Assembly: GCA_022750355.1 (NCBI GenBank)
Contig: JAKIVW010000003.1
Coordinates: 1-40,546 of the forward strand
Source: Thermoplasmata archaeon
Lineage (GTDB): Archaea > Thermoplasmatota > Thermoplasmata > Lutacidiplasmatales > UBA184
Length of the DNA: 40,546 nucleotides
Direction: 5' to 3'
A program made the translations under genes and the position numbers. Positions 32,993 to 40,546 of the stretch are shown here, one piece after another (positions within the stretch are counted from its first letter, which is position 1; each line of letters starts with the position of its first letter). The notes below the pieces were generated by a model. It saw only the letters and a list, made by a program, of their open reading frames with translations. It did not search any database and was not told the origin of the DNA.

Positions 32993-34294
32993 TCAGAGGT
33001 CCCGAACCATCCCCACGCCGTCCTTCAGCAACGTGGCCGTCGAAAGCCCGGCGGCCTTCCGGGCCTTCCGCAAGACGCGGCGGATGGGACGTTTTCGGTC
33101 CCCGGTCTCGGTCATGAGCGCATGGAACAGCTCCGTGGCAAAACGCGGATACGCGGTGTAGAATCGCGGGTTCCACTTCACCCGGTCCATTTTCTCAAAG
33201 TCACGGAAATCCGAAAGGACCCCGGAGGATTCGAGACGCTGATCGTACTGCGCGAGGTGGGTCGCCGAGGCATCGCCGGCCTTTTCCGACGTCAGCGCGG
33301 TTTCCGCCGCCTCGAGCCCCGTGCGAATCGCGTAGTTCATTCCCTGGATCACGAGGCCATTGGAAAATACGAACCCGGCGGCATCCCCCGCGACCATCCA
33401 TCCGTCCCCGTGGAAGGCAGCGGGTCGGCTCGCCCAACCGGAGCTGATCAACTTCGCGCCGTACTCGACCAGCTCGGCATCCTTGAGCCGCGCCGCGATG
33501 GTTGGGTGGAGTCGGAACTGTTCGATGAGCTCTTGCGAATAGACCCCGCGGCCGTACAGGGATTGGATGTTGAGGATGAGACCGACCGAGATCGTATCGG
33601 CATTCGTGTAGAGGAAACCTCCGCCCATCACGCCCGGAGCGAACTGACCCGCCACCCACTCTTCGGCGTGCCCCTCCCCCGGTCCGAGCTGGAATCGCTC
33701 TTCGATCCGAGCCGCGTCCAGCCGGAACACCTCCTTGATCCCCAATTCGGTCGCGCCCGCCTCCAGCCGAGGTTGGGGTCGGATCGGCGTCCCGAGCGCG
33801 AGGCGAGAATTCGCTCCGTCCGCAAGGATCGTGACGGGCGCCGTCATCGTCTCCCCGCCCTGAACGACCCCGTGTACTCGTGGGCCCTCCCAGTTCAAGC
33901 GGTCTACCGGAACACTGCTCACGACCGTCGCCCCCGCCTCCTCCGCTTTCTGGGCCAGCCATGCGTCCGTCTTGGCCCGAAGCACCGAATGTGCGACGTA
34001 GGGCTCCTTTCGCCACGTGGCATCGTCGAAATCAAATGAGACGGCGCTGTCCGATGTGAGAAACCCAAAGCGCTTGCGGACGATGTGCCGCTCGACCGGC
34101 ATCTCGTGCCACCAGCCAGGGAGGATCCGGTCCAGGTCGTGGCCCCAAAGGATCCCCCCCGAGAGATTCTTCACTCCGGGCGCGGCGCCTCGCTCCAGCA
34201 GCAGGACGTTCGCTCCTCCCTGGGCGAGGCGGATCGCGGCGGCGGAGCCGGCCATTCCGGCCCCCACGACGATCACGTCGAAGTCGTTCGCCAT
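32993..34294 (-). CDS. fixC: FixC-type electron transfer flavoprotein:quinone oxidoreductase
   Basis: 433 residues. A flavoprotein with an N-terminal FAD site VIVVGAGMAGSAAAIRLA and LLLERG, a second signature TILADGANSRLA near residue 155, and WMVAGDAAGFVFSNGLVIQGMNYAIRTGLEAA in the C-terminal half (two runs), as in FixC and geranylgeranyl reductase relatives. FixC takes electrons from ETF to the quinone pool, usually with the ferredoxin FixX. The position beside etfBA and acyl-CoA dehydrogenase supports this over the reductase. FixX is not present here. Confidence 0.85.
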   Translation of the reverse strand: MANDFDVIVVGAGMAGSAAAIRLAQGGANVLLLERGAAPGVKNLSGGILWGHDLDRILPGWWHEMPVERHIVRKRFGFLTSDSAVSFDFDDATWRKEPYVAHSVLRAKTDAWLAQKAEEAGATVVSSVPVDRLNWEGPRVHGVVQGGETMTAPVTILADGANSRLALGTPIRPQPRLEAGATELGIKEVFRLDAARIEERFQLGPGEGHAEEWVAGQFAPGVMGGGFLYTNADTISVGLILNIQSLYGRGVYSQELIEQFRLHPTIAARLKDAELVEYGAKLISSGWASRPAAFHGDGWMVAGDAAGFVFSNGLVIQGMNYAIRTGLEAAETALTSEKAGDASATHLAQYDQRLESSGVLSDFRDFEKMDRVKWNPRFYTAYPRFATELFHALMTETGDRKRPIRRVLRKARKAAGLSTATLLKDGVGMVRDL

Positions 34295-34321
34295 GGCGTG
34301 CCCTCACGAGACCCGAGGGCA

Positions 34322-34329
34322 GTTTAACT
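34322..34329 (-). promoter_or_regulatory. TATA-like box for fixC
   Basis: On the minus strand AGTTAAAC is centred 31 bases ahead of ATG 34294, which would give a leader of about five bases. Confidence 0.45.
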
Positions 34330-34490
34330 CTCCTACATCCCGCGGGGCCGCTCGACGGTTGCAGGGCGGGCACTCCTCGGGGGGCCGCGGCCCGCTCGAC
34401 CGCCGGCGGGAGGGAGGTCGAGCTCGGACCGTGGGCGAGCCCAGCGGCTCAAGTCTCGGGCGGGGAGCGCCCGGGGACCAGCCGGAGGCC

Positions 34491-35132
34491 CTACCGCGGC
34501 GGGGCCGGGGGAGCCGCCGGCGCGGTTGCCGGCGGGTAGGAGGGGTTCGACAGGTTCTGAGTCGCGTCCTCGATATGCTTCTGGAACCGGAACGGTTTCG
34601 GGATCCCTCTCCAGTCCTCGTTCCCGAGGCGGGTCCCGCCTTCGGAGCTGACGTGGATCGTGCCGTAGCCGAGAATCCGTTGAACGAAACTCTGGTGCAC
34701 GTCGACGCCCCGCACCTGCGTCACGGGGATCTCGTCGAAGTCGCGGCCGAAGATCCCCTTCTGTACGATCACTCGGCGAGAGCTGACCGCGTACACCGTG
34801 GAGATCCACCGCATGTAGCGGACCACCAACCAGAGCAGGCCGATGATGAAGAGGATCGTGTAGGTCAGCGTGACGAACATGGAGGCGCTGGTGCTGTGGG
34901 TCCACTGGTTGAGACTGACCCACTGGGTCCACGTGCCCCAATCGGGAATGTTGTTGTAGGCGACATGGGCGGAGAGGAGGGCCAGCACTCCCCAGATCAG
35001 GGTCCAGAGCAGCGGGCCGGGGAAGTAGTACAATTTTGTCCCCCGGGTCTCCTCGAGCAGGTACTCCTGATCGGCCAAGTAGGTCGCCTTCAGATGCTTC
35101 GGCATTACCCGAGTGGGTGTCGGAGTGGCCAT
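34491..35132 (-). CDS. Membrane protein with bacterial-type PH domain (bPH2/DUF304, YdbS-like)
   Basis: About 213 residues from ATG 35132; other in-frame ATGs lie at 35153 and 35105. Two membrane helices (about 45-65 and 90-110) are followed by the bPH2 domain: YAVSSRRVIVQKGIFGRDFDEIP split before the conserved VTQVRGVDVHQSFVQRILGYGTI and VSSEGG. The end is alanine/proline-rich. Proteins of this family sit in the membrane with the PH-like domain inside; their exact role is not settled. It is divergent from the amidohydrolase gene, with a TATA box between. Confidence 0.85.
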   Translation of the reverse strand: MATPTPTRVMPKHLKATYLADQEYLLEETRGTKLYYFPGPLLWTLIWGVLALLSAHVAYNNIPDWGTWTQWVSLNQWTHSTSASMFVTLTYTILFIIGLLWLVVRYMRWISTVYAVSSRRVIVQKGIFGRDFDEIPVTQVRGVDVHQSFVQRILGYGTIHVSSEGGTRLGNEDWRGIPKPFRFQKHIEDATQNLSNPSYPPATAPAAPPAPPR

Positions 35133-35189
35133 CGGCCGGGCCACGCAGCTCATCCCTGATAACCTCTCGGTCGGAGTGCGCCGGACGCG

Positions 35190-35198
35190 GCTTATATC
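35190..35198. promoter_or_regulatory. TATA box between divergent PH-protein and amidohydrolase genes
   Basis: GCTTATATC on the plus strand is centred 27 bases ahead of ATG 35222, predicting a leaderless amidohydrolase mRNA. On the minus strand it reads GATATAAGC and would start leftward transcripts near 35168, ahead of the PH-protein gene. Confidence 0.55.
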
Positions 35199-35221
35199 GG
35201 AGGGCTCGCTCGGTCGGCCGG

Positions 35222-36073
35222 ATGGGCGTCACCGACTGCCACGTGCACATCAATCCGATATGGGAGATGCGGCCGGACGCGGCCGAACTTCTGGGGTACT
35301 CGACCTCCGCTCCGTCCCGGTATCTCACCGACGCGCCCGCCTTCCTCGAGTACCTGACGGCCTCGGGAGTCGAGCGAGCCGTGCTGATCAACTACGTCGC
35401 ACCCGAAGTCATCGGGTATACCGAGAAGGCGAATGATTTTGTCAGCGAGTACGTCCGCGCCGATCCCGAGCGGCTGATCGCCGTGGGCGGGTTGCGCCCG
35501 GACCACGCGGATCCGGGCGGGGAGGTGGGTCGCCTCGCGGAAAAGTTGCATGTGCGGGGGATCAAGCTGCATCCGCCGCATCAAGGATTCCGGCCGGACG
35601 CGTACGCCGACGGGACCCTACCCGGACTTCGCGCGCTCTATGCGGCGTGCGAGCGGTACGAACTTCCGGTGATCTTCCATACCGGGACGAGCGTCTTTCC
35701 ACGAGCACGGAATCGATTTGCCGACCCGATGATGATCGAGGATGTCGCGCTTGATTTTCCCCACCTCACAATCGTCCTCGCCCACGGCGGCCGGCCGATC
35801 TGGATGGAAACGGCCGTGTTCCTGACGCGCCGGTTCGCGAACGTCTGGCTCGAAGTCAGCGGGATTCCCCCGGCCCGACTCCTCGACTACTTCCCGACCC
35901 TCGCGCGCCTTTCGGACAAGGTCCTCTTCGGAACCGACTGGCCCGGCCCCGGAGTGAAAGACATACGGGCGAATCTGGACGCGTTCCGGGCGCTCCCGAT
36001 CCCGGCCGACGCCCAGCGACGCATCCTCGAAGAGAATCCCCTCAAGGTCTTCCCTCGCCGAGGGCCGACCTGA
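35222..36073 (+). CDS. Amidohydrolase family protein (amidohydrolase_2 type)
   Basis: 283 residues from ATG 35222. A metal-dependent TIM barrel: DCHVHI at residue 5, the conserved lysine/His in GIKLHP, VIFHTG, IVLAHGG and LFGTDWPGPG with the catalytic-site aspartate. This set matches ACMSD/decarboxylase-like amidohydrolases rather than ureases or dihydroorotases. The substrate is unknown. The start is set by the promoter 27 bases upstream and by the immediate MGVTDCHVHI opening. Confidence 0.88.
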   Translation: MGVTDCHVHINPIWEMRPDAAELLGYSTSAPSRYLTDAPAFLEYLTASGVERAVLINYVAPEVIGYTEKANDFVSEYVRADPERLIAVGGLRPDHADPGGEVGRLAEKLHVRGIKLHPPHQGFRPDAYADGTLPGLRALYAACERYELPVIFHTGTSVFPRARNRFADPMMIEDVALDFPHLTIVLAHGGRPIWMETAVFLTRRFANVWLEVSGIPPARLLDYFPTLARLSDKVLFGTDWPGPGVKDIRANLDAFRALPIPADAQRRILEENPLKVFPRRGPT

Positions 36074-36098
36074 AATACTGCCCTCGGCTCGGAGGGCC

Positions 36099-36530
36099 GT
36101 GACCAGTGTCTCCGGACCGGCCGAAGTCGAAGGGACCCCTCCTGTCCCCGAGGGGGAGGCACCTCCGCCGGTCGTGGAGGTCCCGGAGCCCAACGAGGAT
36201 GTCGGTCGCCTGCCGCTCCCCCGTCGCGCCCGCGGCGAGGTGTTTGGGATCGCGAATCAACTGCTCGGCGCCGCCCGGATCCGGGTGATGTGCGAGGACA
36301 ATATCGCTCGCATGGGTCGGATCACGGGGAAGATGAAAAAGAAAATGTGGATCCGGGAGGGCGACCTCCTGATCCTGCGCCCGTGGGGCTTTCAGGAAGG
36401 GAAGGCGGACATCCTGTTCCGCTACAGCCGGACCCAGGCGCAGTTCCTCGCCCGCCGCAACCTTCTCCCCCCCTCGGTGAACCTGTTCGGGTCCTCCGAG
36501 GCGAAGCCGGAGACTGCGCCGACGACCTAG
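36099..36530 (+). CDS. eif1a: Translation initiation factor 1A
   Basis: 143 residues from GTG 36099. The OB-fold core is classic aIF1A: LPRRARGEVFGIANQLLGAARIRV split by a turn, MCEDNIARMGRITGKMKKKMWIREGDLLILRPWGFQEGKADILFRYSRTQA in several strands. It binds the A site of the small ribosomal subunit during initiation. A proline/glutamate-rich extension of about 35 residues precedes the core and is longer than in most archaeal IF1A; the true start could be internal, but no in-frame ATG exists before the core. It precedes the NAD(P)HX repair gene by seven bases. Confidence 0.95.
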   Translation: MTSVSGPAEVEGTPPVPEGEAPPPVVEVPEPNEDVGRLPLPRRARGEVFGIANQLLGAARIRVMCEDNIARMGRITGKMKKKMWIREGDLLILRPWGFQEGKADILFRYSRTQAQFLARRNLLPPSVNLFGSSEAKPETAPTT

Positions 36531-36537
36531 GGGAACC

Positions 36538-38031
36538 ATGGGGTTGCCCCTCGGCCGGCCCGTCACCGCGGAAGAGATGGCCGTCGCCGAGTCCAACGCG
36601 CAGGCCCTGGGTCTCTCTACGGACGTCCTCATGGAGAACGCGGGCCGGGTCGTCGCGGAGGAGGTCGTTCGCTCGCTCCCGACGCCGCAATCCCGAGTCG
36701 CCATTCTGGTCGGCCCCGGGAACAACGGGGGCGACGGCACGTGCGCGACGCACTACCTCCTCGAGTGGGACTATCGACCGGAGTTGTGGTTGGTCCAACC
36801 TCCCGCTCAGATCCGTTCGAGCGCCGCGCGCCGATGCTTCGACCGGGTCGCCCGACGCTGCCCCGTGCATCCCGGAATCCCGAGCCCGGGTGAACTGACC
36901 GCCTTCCCGCTGATCCTGGACGCGATGCTGGGCACCGGACAATCCGGTGTTCTCCGTCCCCCGTTCCGGGGCGCCGTCCGAGCCGCGCAGGAGAGCGGCG
37001 TCCCCGTACTCTCCGTGGACCTGCCCACGGGCGTGTCCGATCCGGACGGACTGCGACCGCAACGCACGGTCGCGCTCGCGGCGGCCAAGGCGGAGTATGC
37101 GGCCTCCCCCGGGGAACTGACCGTACGCGACATCGGGATTCCCGACGGGGCCTGGAGGGAAACCGGCCCCGGCGACTTCCTCTTCCTCCGTCACGCCCAC
37201 GGCCCGGAAGGACGCGGACGCACGGGGCGCCTCGTCGTGATCGGCGGGGGCCCGTACGCGGGTGCGCCGGCGTTGGCCGGGATGGCCGCCCTTCGTTCCG
37301 GAGCGGAACGGGCGACGATCTTGGCGCCCGGGGGTGTGTCGGATCGGATCCAGTCGTTCAGCCCAAACTTGATCGTCCGGGGGTTCGGCCGCGACCGCTT
37401 CACTCCGGCCGATGTCGGCCCCATGCTCCGGTTCCTCGACCAGACTCCGCCTCGCGCCGTCGTGATGGGGATGGGCGTAGGAACCGAGTCCGAAACGCTC
37501 GAAGCGCTGCGAGGACTCACCCGCTCGATCTTGGGTCGGTATCCCGTGGTGATCGACGCGGACGCGTTGTCCGTCCTCCCCGACATCGTGCGCGGCCGAA
37601 CACTCTCCCACCCGGTCTTGGCCACGCCCAACGGCGGCGAGTTCGTCCGAGTCTTCCAAGGTCCCAAGGATGGGACGACCGAAGGGCGGAGGACGGTGGC
37701 CCGCACCGCGAGCCAGGAGCTCGGGATCACGATCGTGGCCAAGGGCGACCCCGACCTCATCACGGAGGGAGCCGAGGTGTACGAGAATCGCCACCACTCC
37801 CTCTCGATGACGGTGGGAGGTTCGGGCGACGTGCTCGCGGGAGTGCTCGGCAGCTTGCTGGCCCAGGGACTGGGCGCGACCGCTGCCGCCCTGCTCGGTA
37901 CCTACTGGGTGGGCGAAGCGGGACTGCGGGTCGCCGCGACGCGGGGGGACGGCCTGGTCGCCACCGACCTCATCGAGGAACTTCCCGCCGTCCTCGTTGC
38001 GGGGTTGGGGCGCGTTCGCCACGCCAACTAG
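36538..38031 (+). CDS. nnr: Bifunctional NAD(P)HX epimerase / ADP-dependent NAD(P)HX dehydratase
   Basis: 497 residues, the usual fused length. The N-terminal epimerase (about 1-215) has ENAGRVVAEEV, VGPGNNGGDG, and DAMLGTGQSG with DLPTGVSDPDG. The C-terminal dehydratase (about 220-490) has VIDADALSVL, ATPNGGEF and the VGGSGDVLAGVLGSLLAQG loop with the catalytic aspartate. Together they repair hydrated NADH and NADPH. It starts seven bases after aIF1A, so the two are probably cotranscribed. The gene faces bud32 at its end. Confidence 0.95.
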   Translation: MGLPLGRPVTAEEMAVAESNAQALGLSTDVLMENAGRVVAEEVVRSLPTPQSRVAILVGPGNNGGDGTCATHYLLEWDYRPELWLVQPPAQIRSSAARRCFDRVARRCPVHPGIPSPGELTAFPLILDAMLGTGQSGVLRPPFRGAVRAAQESGVPVLSVDLPTGVSDPDGLRPQRTVALAAAKAEYAASPGELTVRDIGIPDGAWRETGPGDFLFLRHAHGPEGRGRTGRLVVIGGGPYAGAPALAGMAALRSGAERATILAPGGVSDRIQSFSPNLIVRGFGRDRFTPADVGPMLRFLDQTPPRAVVMGMGVGTESETLEALRGLTRSILGRYPVVIDADALSVLPDIVRGRTLSHPVLATPNGGEFVRVFQGPKDGTTEGRRTVARTASQELGITIVAKGDPDLITEGAEVYENRHHSLSMTVGGSGDVLAGVLGSLLAQGLGATAAALLGTYWVGEAGLRVAATRGDGLVATDLIEELPAVLVAGLGRVRHAN

Positions 38032-38037
38032 TTCGAC

Positions 38038-38688
38038 CTAGACGTACCGCATCCGGCTGCGGATCTCTTTCGCGCGCTGTCGGACGTCCTTGGCCCCGAC
38101 CGGGTTCCCCTCGGCGTACCCTTCGTAGAACGCCTTGAGGAGAGTTTCCGCCTTCGGGTGGAGGGCCCTCAGGTCGCTCTCGGCAAGGTGAAGGTCGATG
38201 CCGAGCTCCTCGACCCCCGGGCTCCGGCTGCCCATCGAGAGGTCGATGAACGCGGGGGCACCGGCCGGGCCGTCGGGGAACAGGACGTTGGAACTCGTGA
38301 GATCCCCGTGCGAGATTCCGCCGGCGTGGAGCCGCCCGAGCGCCTTCCCGAAGGAACGGGTGGCCGAGGCGATAAGTTCGGTCTCGAGGCGGGAGTCCTC
38401 CAGTAGTTCCTTGAGGGTCGGTCCCGGCAGCTCCTCCAGGATCAGTCGGTGGCGCGCGAGGTCGATATCGTACAGGATCGGCGTCCGAATGCCCAGTCGA
38501 CGGGCGTCGACCAGGAGCCGCGCCTCGGTCCGGGTGCGTTCCCGACGCAGCCGGTCATCGAGTGCTTTGGGCCGGTAGGCCTTCGCGTCCCGCTCCTTCG
38601 CGAGCGCCGGGAACCCCCACCAGTCCACGCGTCGCAAGGCGGCCTCGGCTCCGCGCGCGGTGGGAGGAGCCTCGGAAGTTTCGGGCAC
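38038..38688 (-). CDS. bud32: KEOPS complex kinase Bud32 (stand-alone)
   Basis: 216 residues. A compact RIO-like kinase: lysine in ALAKERDAKAYRPKALD, ERTRTEARLLVDARRLGI, the IRTPILYDID strand, LILEELPGPTLKELL, catalytic HGDLTSSNVLF and FIDLSMG, where the usual DFG is replaced by DLS but the aspartate stays. VEELGIDLHLAESDL and the basic tail RSRMRYV complete the Bud32 pattern. In KEOPS it supports t6A modification of tRNA by Kae1. Here it is not fused to kae1, which is absent from the window. Confidence 0.92.
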   Translation of the reverse strand: MPETSEAPPTARGAEAALRRVDWWGFPALAKERDAKAYRPKALDDRLRRERTRTEARLLVDARRLGIRTPILYDIDLARHRLILEELPGPTLKELLEDSRLETELIASATRSFGKALGRLHAGGISHGDLTSSNVLFPDGPAGAPAFIDLSMGSRSPGVEELGIDLHLAESDLRALHPKAETLLKAFYEGYAEGNPVGAKDVRQRAKEIRSRMRYV

Positions 38689-38701
38689 GGACGGTTCTCC
38701 C

Positions 38702-39577
38702 TCAGTGGGGGGAGCGGCTCGCCGCCCGTCGGACGATCGCTTCGCGCGCGAGGCGCGCCGCGAGAGCGCTCGTGTTCCCGGTGTCGTATTGGGGGCTGAC
38801 CTCCATGATGTCCATTCCCACGAGGCGCGGGGCAGCCTGGTCGATGACGAACTTCACGTCGCGCGGGGTCAGGCCAAACGGTTCGGGCGTTCCGGTACCG
38901 CCGGCGTAGGCGGGATCGATAGCGTCGATATCTAGGGAGATGTACAGCCGATCGGTGCGGAGCATGTTGAGGGCGCGTTGGACCGCGGACTCGATCCCCT
39001 CCCGCGCGATCTCATGGGCCGTCACGAACGACATGCCCAGTTCGCGGTTGTCGTCCATCTCTTCCCCCGAGACCGAACGGACGCCCATCACGACGATGTT
39101 CCGCGCCCCCACCTTCTCCAGGATCCGTCGGGAGGAGCAGCCGTGGCTGCGTCGGTCGCCCAGATAGCTCGACCGGAAGTCCATGTGGGCGTCCAAGTAC
39201 AGGACGCCGAGGCTCGGGGCTCCGTCCGGGTACGCTTCCACGACCGGCGGGGAACAGGCATGGTCCCCGCCCAGAACAATCGGGACCTTGCCCGCGGCGT
39301 AGAGCGGACGGATCTCCGCACGGAGCGCATTGGCCATGTCCTCCGCCGACCCGAACTCCTCGGTGTTCCCGAGGTCGTGGATCGGGATGTCGGAAATGTC
39401 GAGCCCGGTCTCGAGGTCGTACGACTCGAAGTTCCAGGAGTGTTGCCGGATCGAATCCGGCCCGAACCGGGCCCCGGGGCGGAACGAGGTCGTCCGGTCG
39501 AACGGGACGCCCACCACGACGTACTCGGATTCTTCGAGGGTCGCATCGGCGTCGGCGAAGGTCGTCGGGCGTTGCAC
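38702..39577 (-). CDS. speB: Agmatinase / ureohydrolase family
   Basis: 291 residues from GTG 39577. The manganese site is intact: GGDHACS, DAHMDFR, SLDIDAIDPAYAGGTGTPEP. The family N-terminal VVVGVPFDRTTSFRPGARFGPDSIR and the C-terminal MDIMEVSPQYD are present. Agmatinase makes putrescine and urea from agmatine; some archaeal relatives act on other guanidino substrates. The start is set by a TATA box 24 bases before GTG 39577; longer starts lie in the neighbouring gene's end. It ends 13 bases before bud32, so they may be cotranscribed. Confidence 0.93.
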   Translation of the reverse strand: MQRPTTFADADATLEESEYVVVGVPFDRTTSFRPGARFGPDSIRQHSWNFESYDLETGLDISDIPIHDLGNTEEFGSAEDMANALRAEIRPLYAAGKVPIVLGGDHACSPPVVEAYPDGAPSLGVLYLDAHMDFRSSYLGDRRSHGCSSRRILEKVGARNIVVMGVRSVSGEEMDDNRELGMSFVTAHEIAREGIESAVQRALNMLRTDRLYISLDIDAIDPAYAGGTGTPEPFGLTPRDVKFVIDQAAPRLVGMDIMEVSPQYDTGNTSALAARLAREAIVRRAASRSPH

Positions 39578-39597
39578 GGGCGACGGACGGCGGTGGG

Positions 39598-39604
39598 CTA
39601 TATC
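39598..39604 (-). promoter_or_regulatory. TATA box for agmatinase
   Basis: On the minus strand GATATAG is centred 24 bases ahead of GTG 39577, predicting a leaderless transcript. It lies in the gap after the MFS stop. Confidence 0.55.
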
Positions 39605-39611
39605 ACGGTGG

Positions 39612-40546
39612 TCAAGAACCGGGAGGAGCGTCCGCGCCCGGCAGCGGCGCGTTCGAGGGACGGCCTTGGAGCCTCGCCCGGATTCCCATCTCGCCATACA
39701 GGAACTCCATGACGACGAGGGAGACGATCGTCGTGACGATCGCCATCCAGAACAGTCCCGGGTACCCCCAGAATTCGAGGAACACCGCTCCCACGAGCGG
39801 CCCGATGCTCCACATCGTGGAGTTGATGAGCGAGAAGAATCCGAGATACTCCGCTCGGTGTCCTTCGGGGGCGACCCCGGCCACGTAGACCTGCATCCCG
39901 GGCCCGACCAGCGAGAGGCCCGCGTTGCGGACGGCCTGCCCCGGGATCGTTTCCACCCAGTCGCTGGAGAAGAGGAAGATCCCGTACGAGGCGAGCGTGA
40001 GCACCGTTCCGTACCACACGCCCCGAATGGCCCCCCGTCGATCGATCATCCGGCCGAGGGGGAGAGAGACCAACGCGCCCGTCACGAGGCCGGCGATCGC
40101 GACGACGCTCACCTCGAGATCGCTCGCGCCGAGGCTGTACGCGAGGTATCCGTAGAACGCCGCGACCGCCCCGCTCCCGATGGCCCGGATCGAGACGGCG
40201 AACGAGAAGGCGGCGACCGGCCCCATCTCGCGCAGGGGCCGGCGCCGGGGCGTGGGTGTCACTCGGCTCTCTGGGACGAGGAAAATGACCACCGAGCTCG
40301 TGCCGACCATGACGGCGACGACGAACGGGATGAGGACCTCGAGCCCGAACCAGTACGTGAGAACCCCCGCCAGAATAAACCCGACAACGGCCCCCGCGTT
40401 CGAGGTGGCGTTCAGCAGCCCATACCCCTCTCCACGTTCGTCCGTCCGGGTCACGTCCGCGACGTAGGCAGTGTAGGCCGGCCCCCCGATCGCGAGCGCG
40501 ACCTCGGCCGCGATGAAGAGCCCCCCGGCGAGCGCCCAGCTCGGCG
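39612..40546 (-). CDS. MFS transporter (partial, N-terminus beyond window)
   Basis: At least 311 residues are visible; the frame stays open to the window end. About nine hydrophobic helices can be seen, with loops typical of the major facilitator fold. TRTDERGEGYGLLNA follows helix 4 of the usual layout, and LPLGRMIDRRGAIRGVW gives the conserved basic loop between helices 8 and 9. Substrate unknown; the pattern is that of drug/metabolite exporters. It is leftward and followed by agmatinase, whose promoter lies in the 34-base gap. Confidence 0.85.
   Translation of the reverse strand, partial: PSWALAGGLFIAAEVALAIGGPAYTAYVADVTRTDERGEGYGLLNATSNAGAVVGFILAGVLTYWFGLEVLIPFVVAVMVGTSSVVIFLVPESRVTPTPRRRPLREMGPVAAFSFAVSIRAIGSGAVAAFYGYLAYSLGASDLEVSVVAIAGLVTGALVSLPLGRMIDRRGAIRGVWYGTVLTLASYGIFLFSSDWVETIPGQAVRNAGLSLVGPGMQVYVAGVAPEGHRAEYLGFFSLINSTMWSIGPLVGAVFLEFWGYPGLFWMAIVTTIVSLVVMEFLYGEMGIRARLQGRPSNAPLPGADAPPGS

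Overview
The window reads as a chromosomal piece of a high-GC archaeon, most likely an uncultured lineage of Thermoplasmatota. Archaeal markers are translation factor aIF1A, replication protein A with a zinc finger beside its RPA-associated OB-fold partner, the KEOPS kinase Bud32, a COG1340-type coiled-coil protein, and a type IV pilin with the archaeal KR-AVSPII processing site. Promoters are TATA boxes lying 24-31 bases ahead of start codons, which implies many leaderless mRNAs. A TPP riboswitch also points to Thermoplasmatota, the archaeal group where this riboswitch is best known. The lineage is an inference; no 16S rRNA gene is present.

Layout. 1-1318: the 3' end of a class II tRNA (probably tRNA-Ser), then a 1.27 kb segment with a methyltransferase gene, closed by an exact 19-base copy of the tRNA 3' end (an att-like scar). 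1375-8719: accessory and surface genes: a small membrane protein, a pilin-like protein, a small P-loop kinase, a large secreted PQQ-propeller protein with a frameshift, and a secreted glycoside-hydrolase-like protein. 8970-16158: a methyltransferase, then a leftward operon thiB-thiP-thiQ-acnA for thiamine uptake plus aconitase. It is headed by a TPP riboswitch and a hairpin that covers the thiB ribosome binding site. The aconitase has lost about 30 internal codons. 16379-18460: pdxS (vitamin B6) and a glycosyltransferase, divergent from the thiamine operon and apparently sharing one TATA box with it. 18426-22555: pyrF, the RPA / RPA-associated pair, and a membrane-anchored FKBP. 22592-24984: a leftward larB, methyltransferase and coiled-coil set. 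25135-29348: a giant surface beta-propeller protein and a zinc-ribbon membrane protein. 29539-34294: acyl-CoA dehydrogenase, ETF beta and ETF alpha, and a FixC-type ETF:quinone oxidoreductase with a GNAT gene between. 34491-40546: a PH-domain membrane protein, amidohydrolase, aIF1A, NAD(P)HX repair enzyme, Bud32, agmatinase and a partial MFS transporter.

How the genes work together. The acyl-CoA dehydrogenase passes electrons to ETF and then, through the FixC-type enzyme, to the quinone pool. The B1 transporter and B6 synthase are driven from one intergenic region. Several surface proteins share modules: an FTETGL beta-sandwich repeat occurs in two genes, and one ectodomain is attached to a pilin stem in one gene and to a zinc-ribbon membrane anchor in another. 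Single-base frame breaks in RPA and the PQQ protein, and a deletion in aconitase, suggest either consensus errors or real gene decay.
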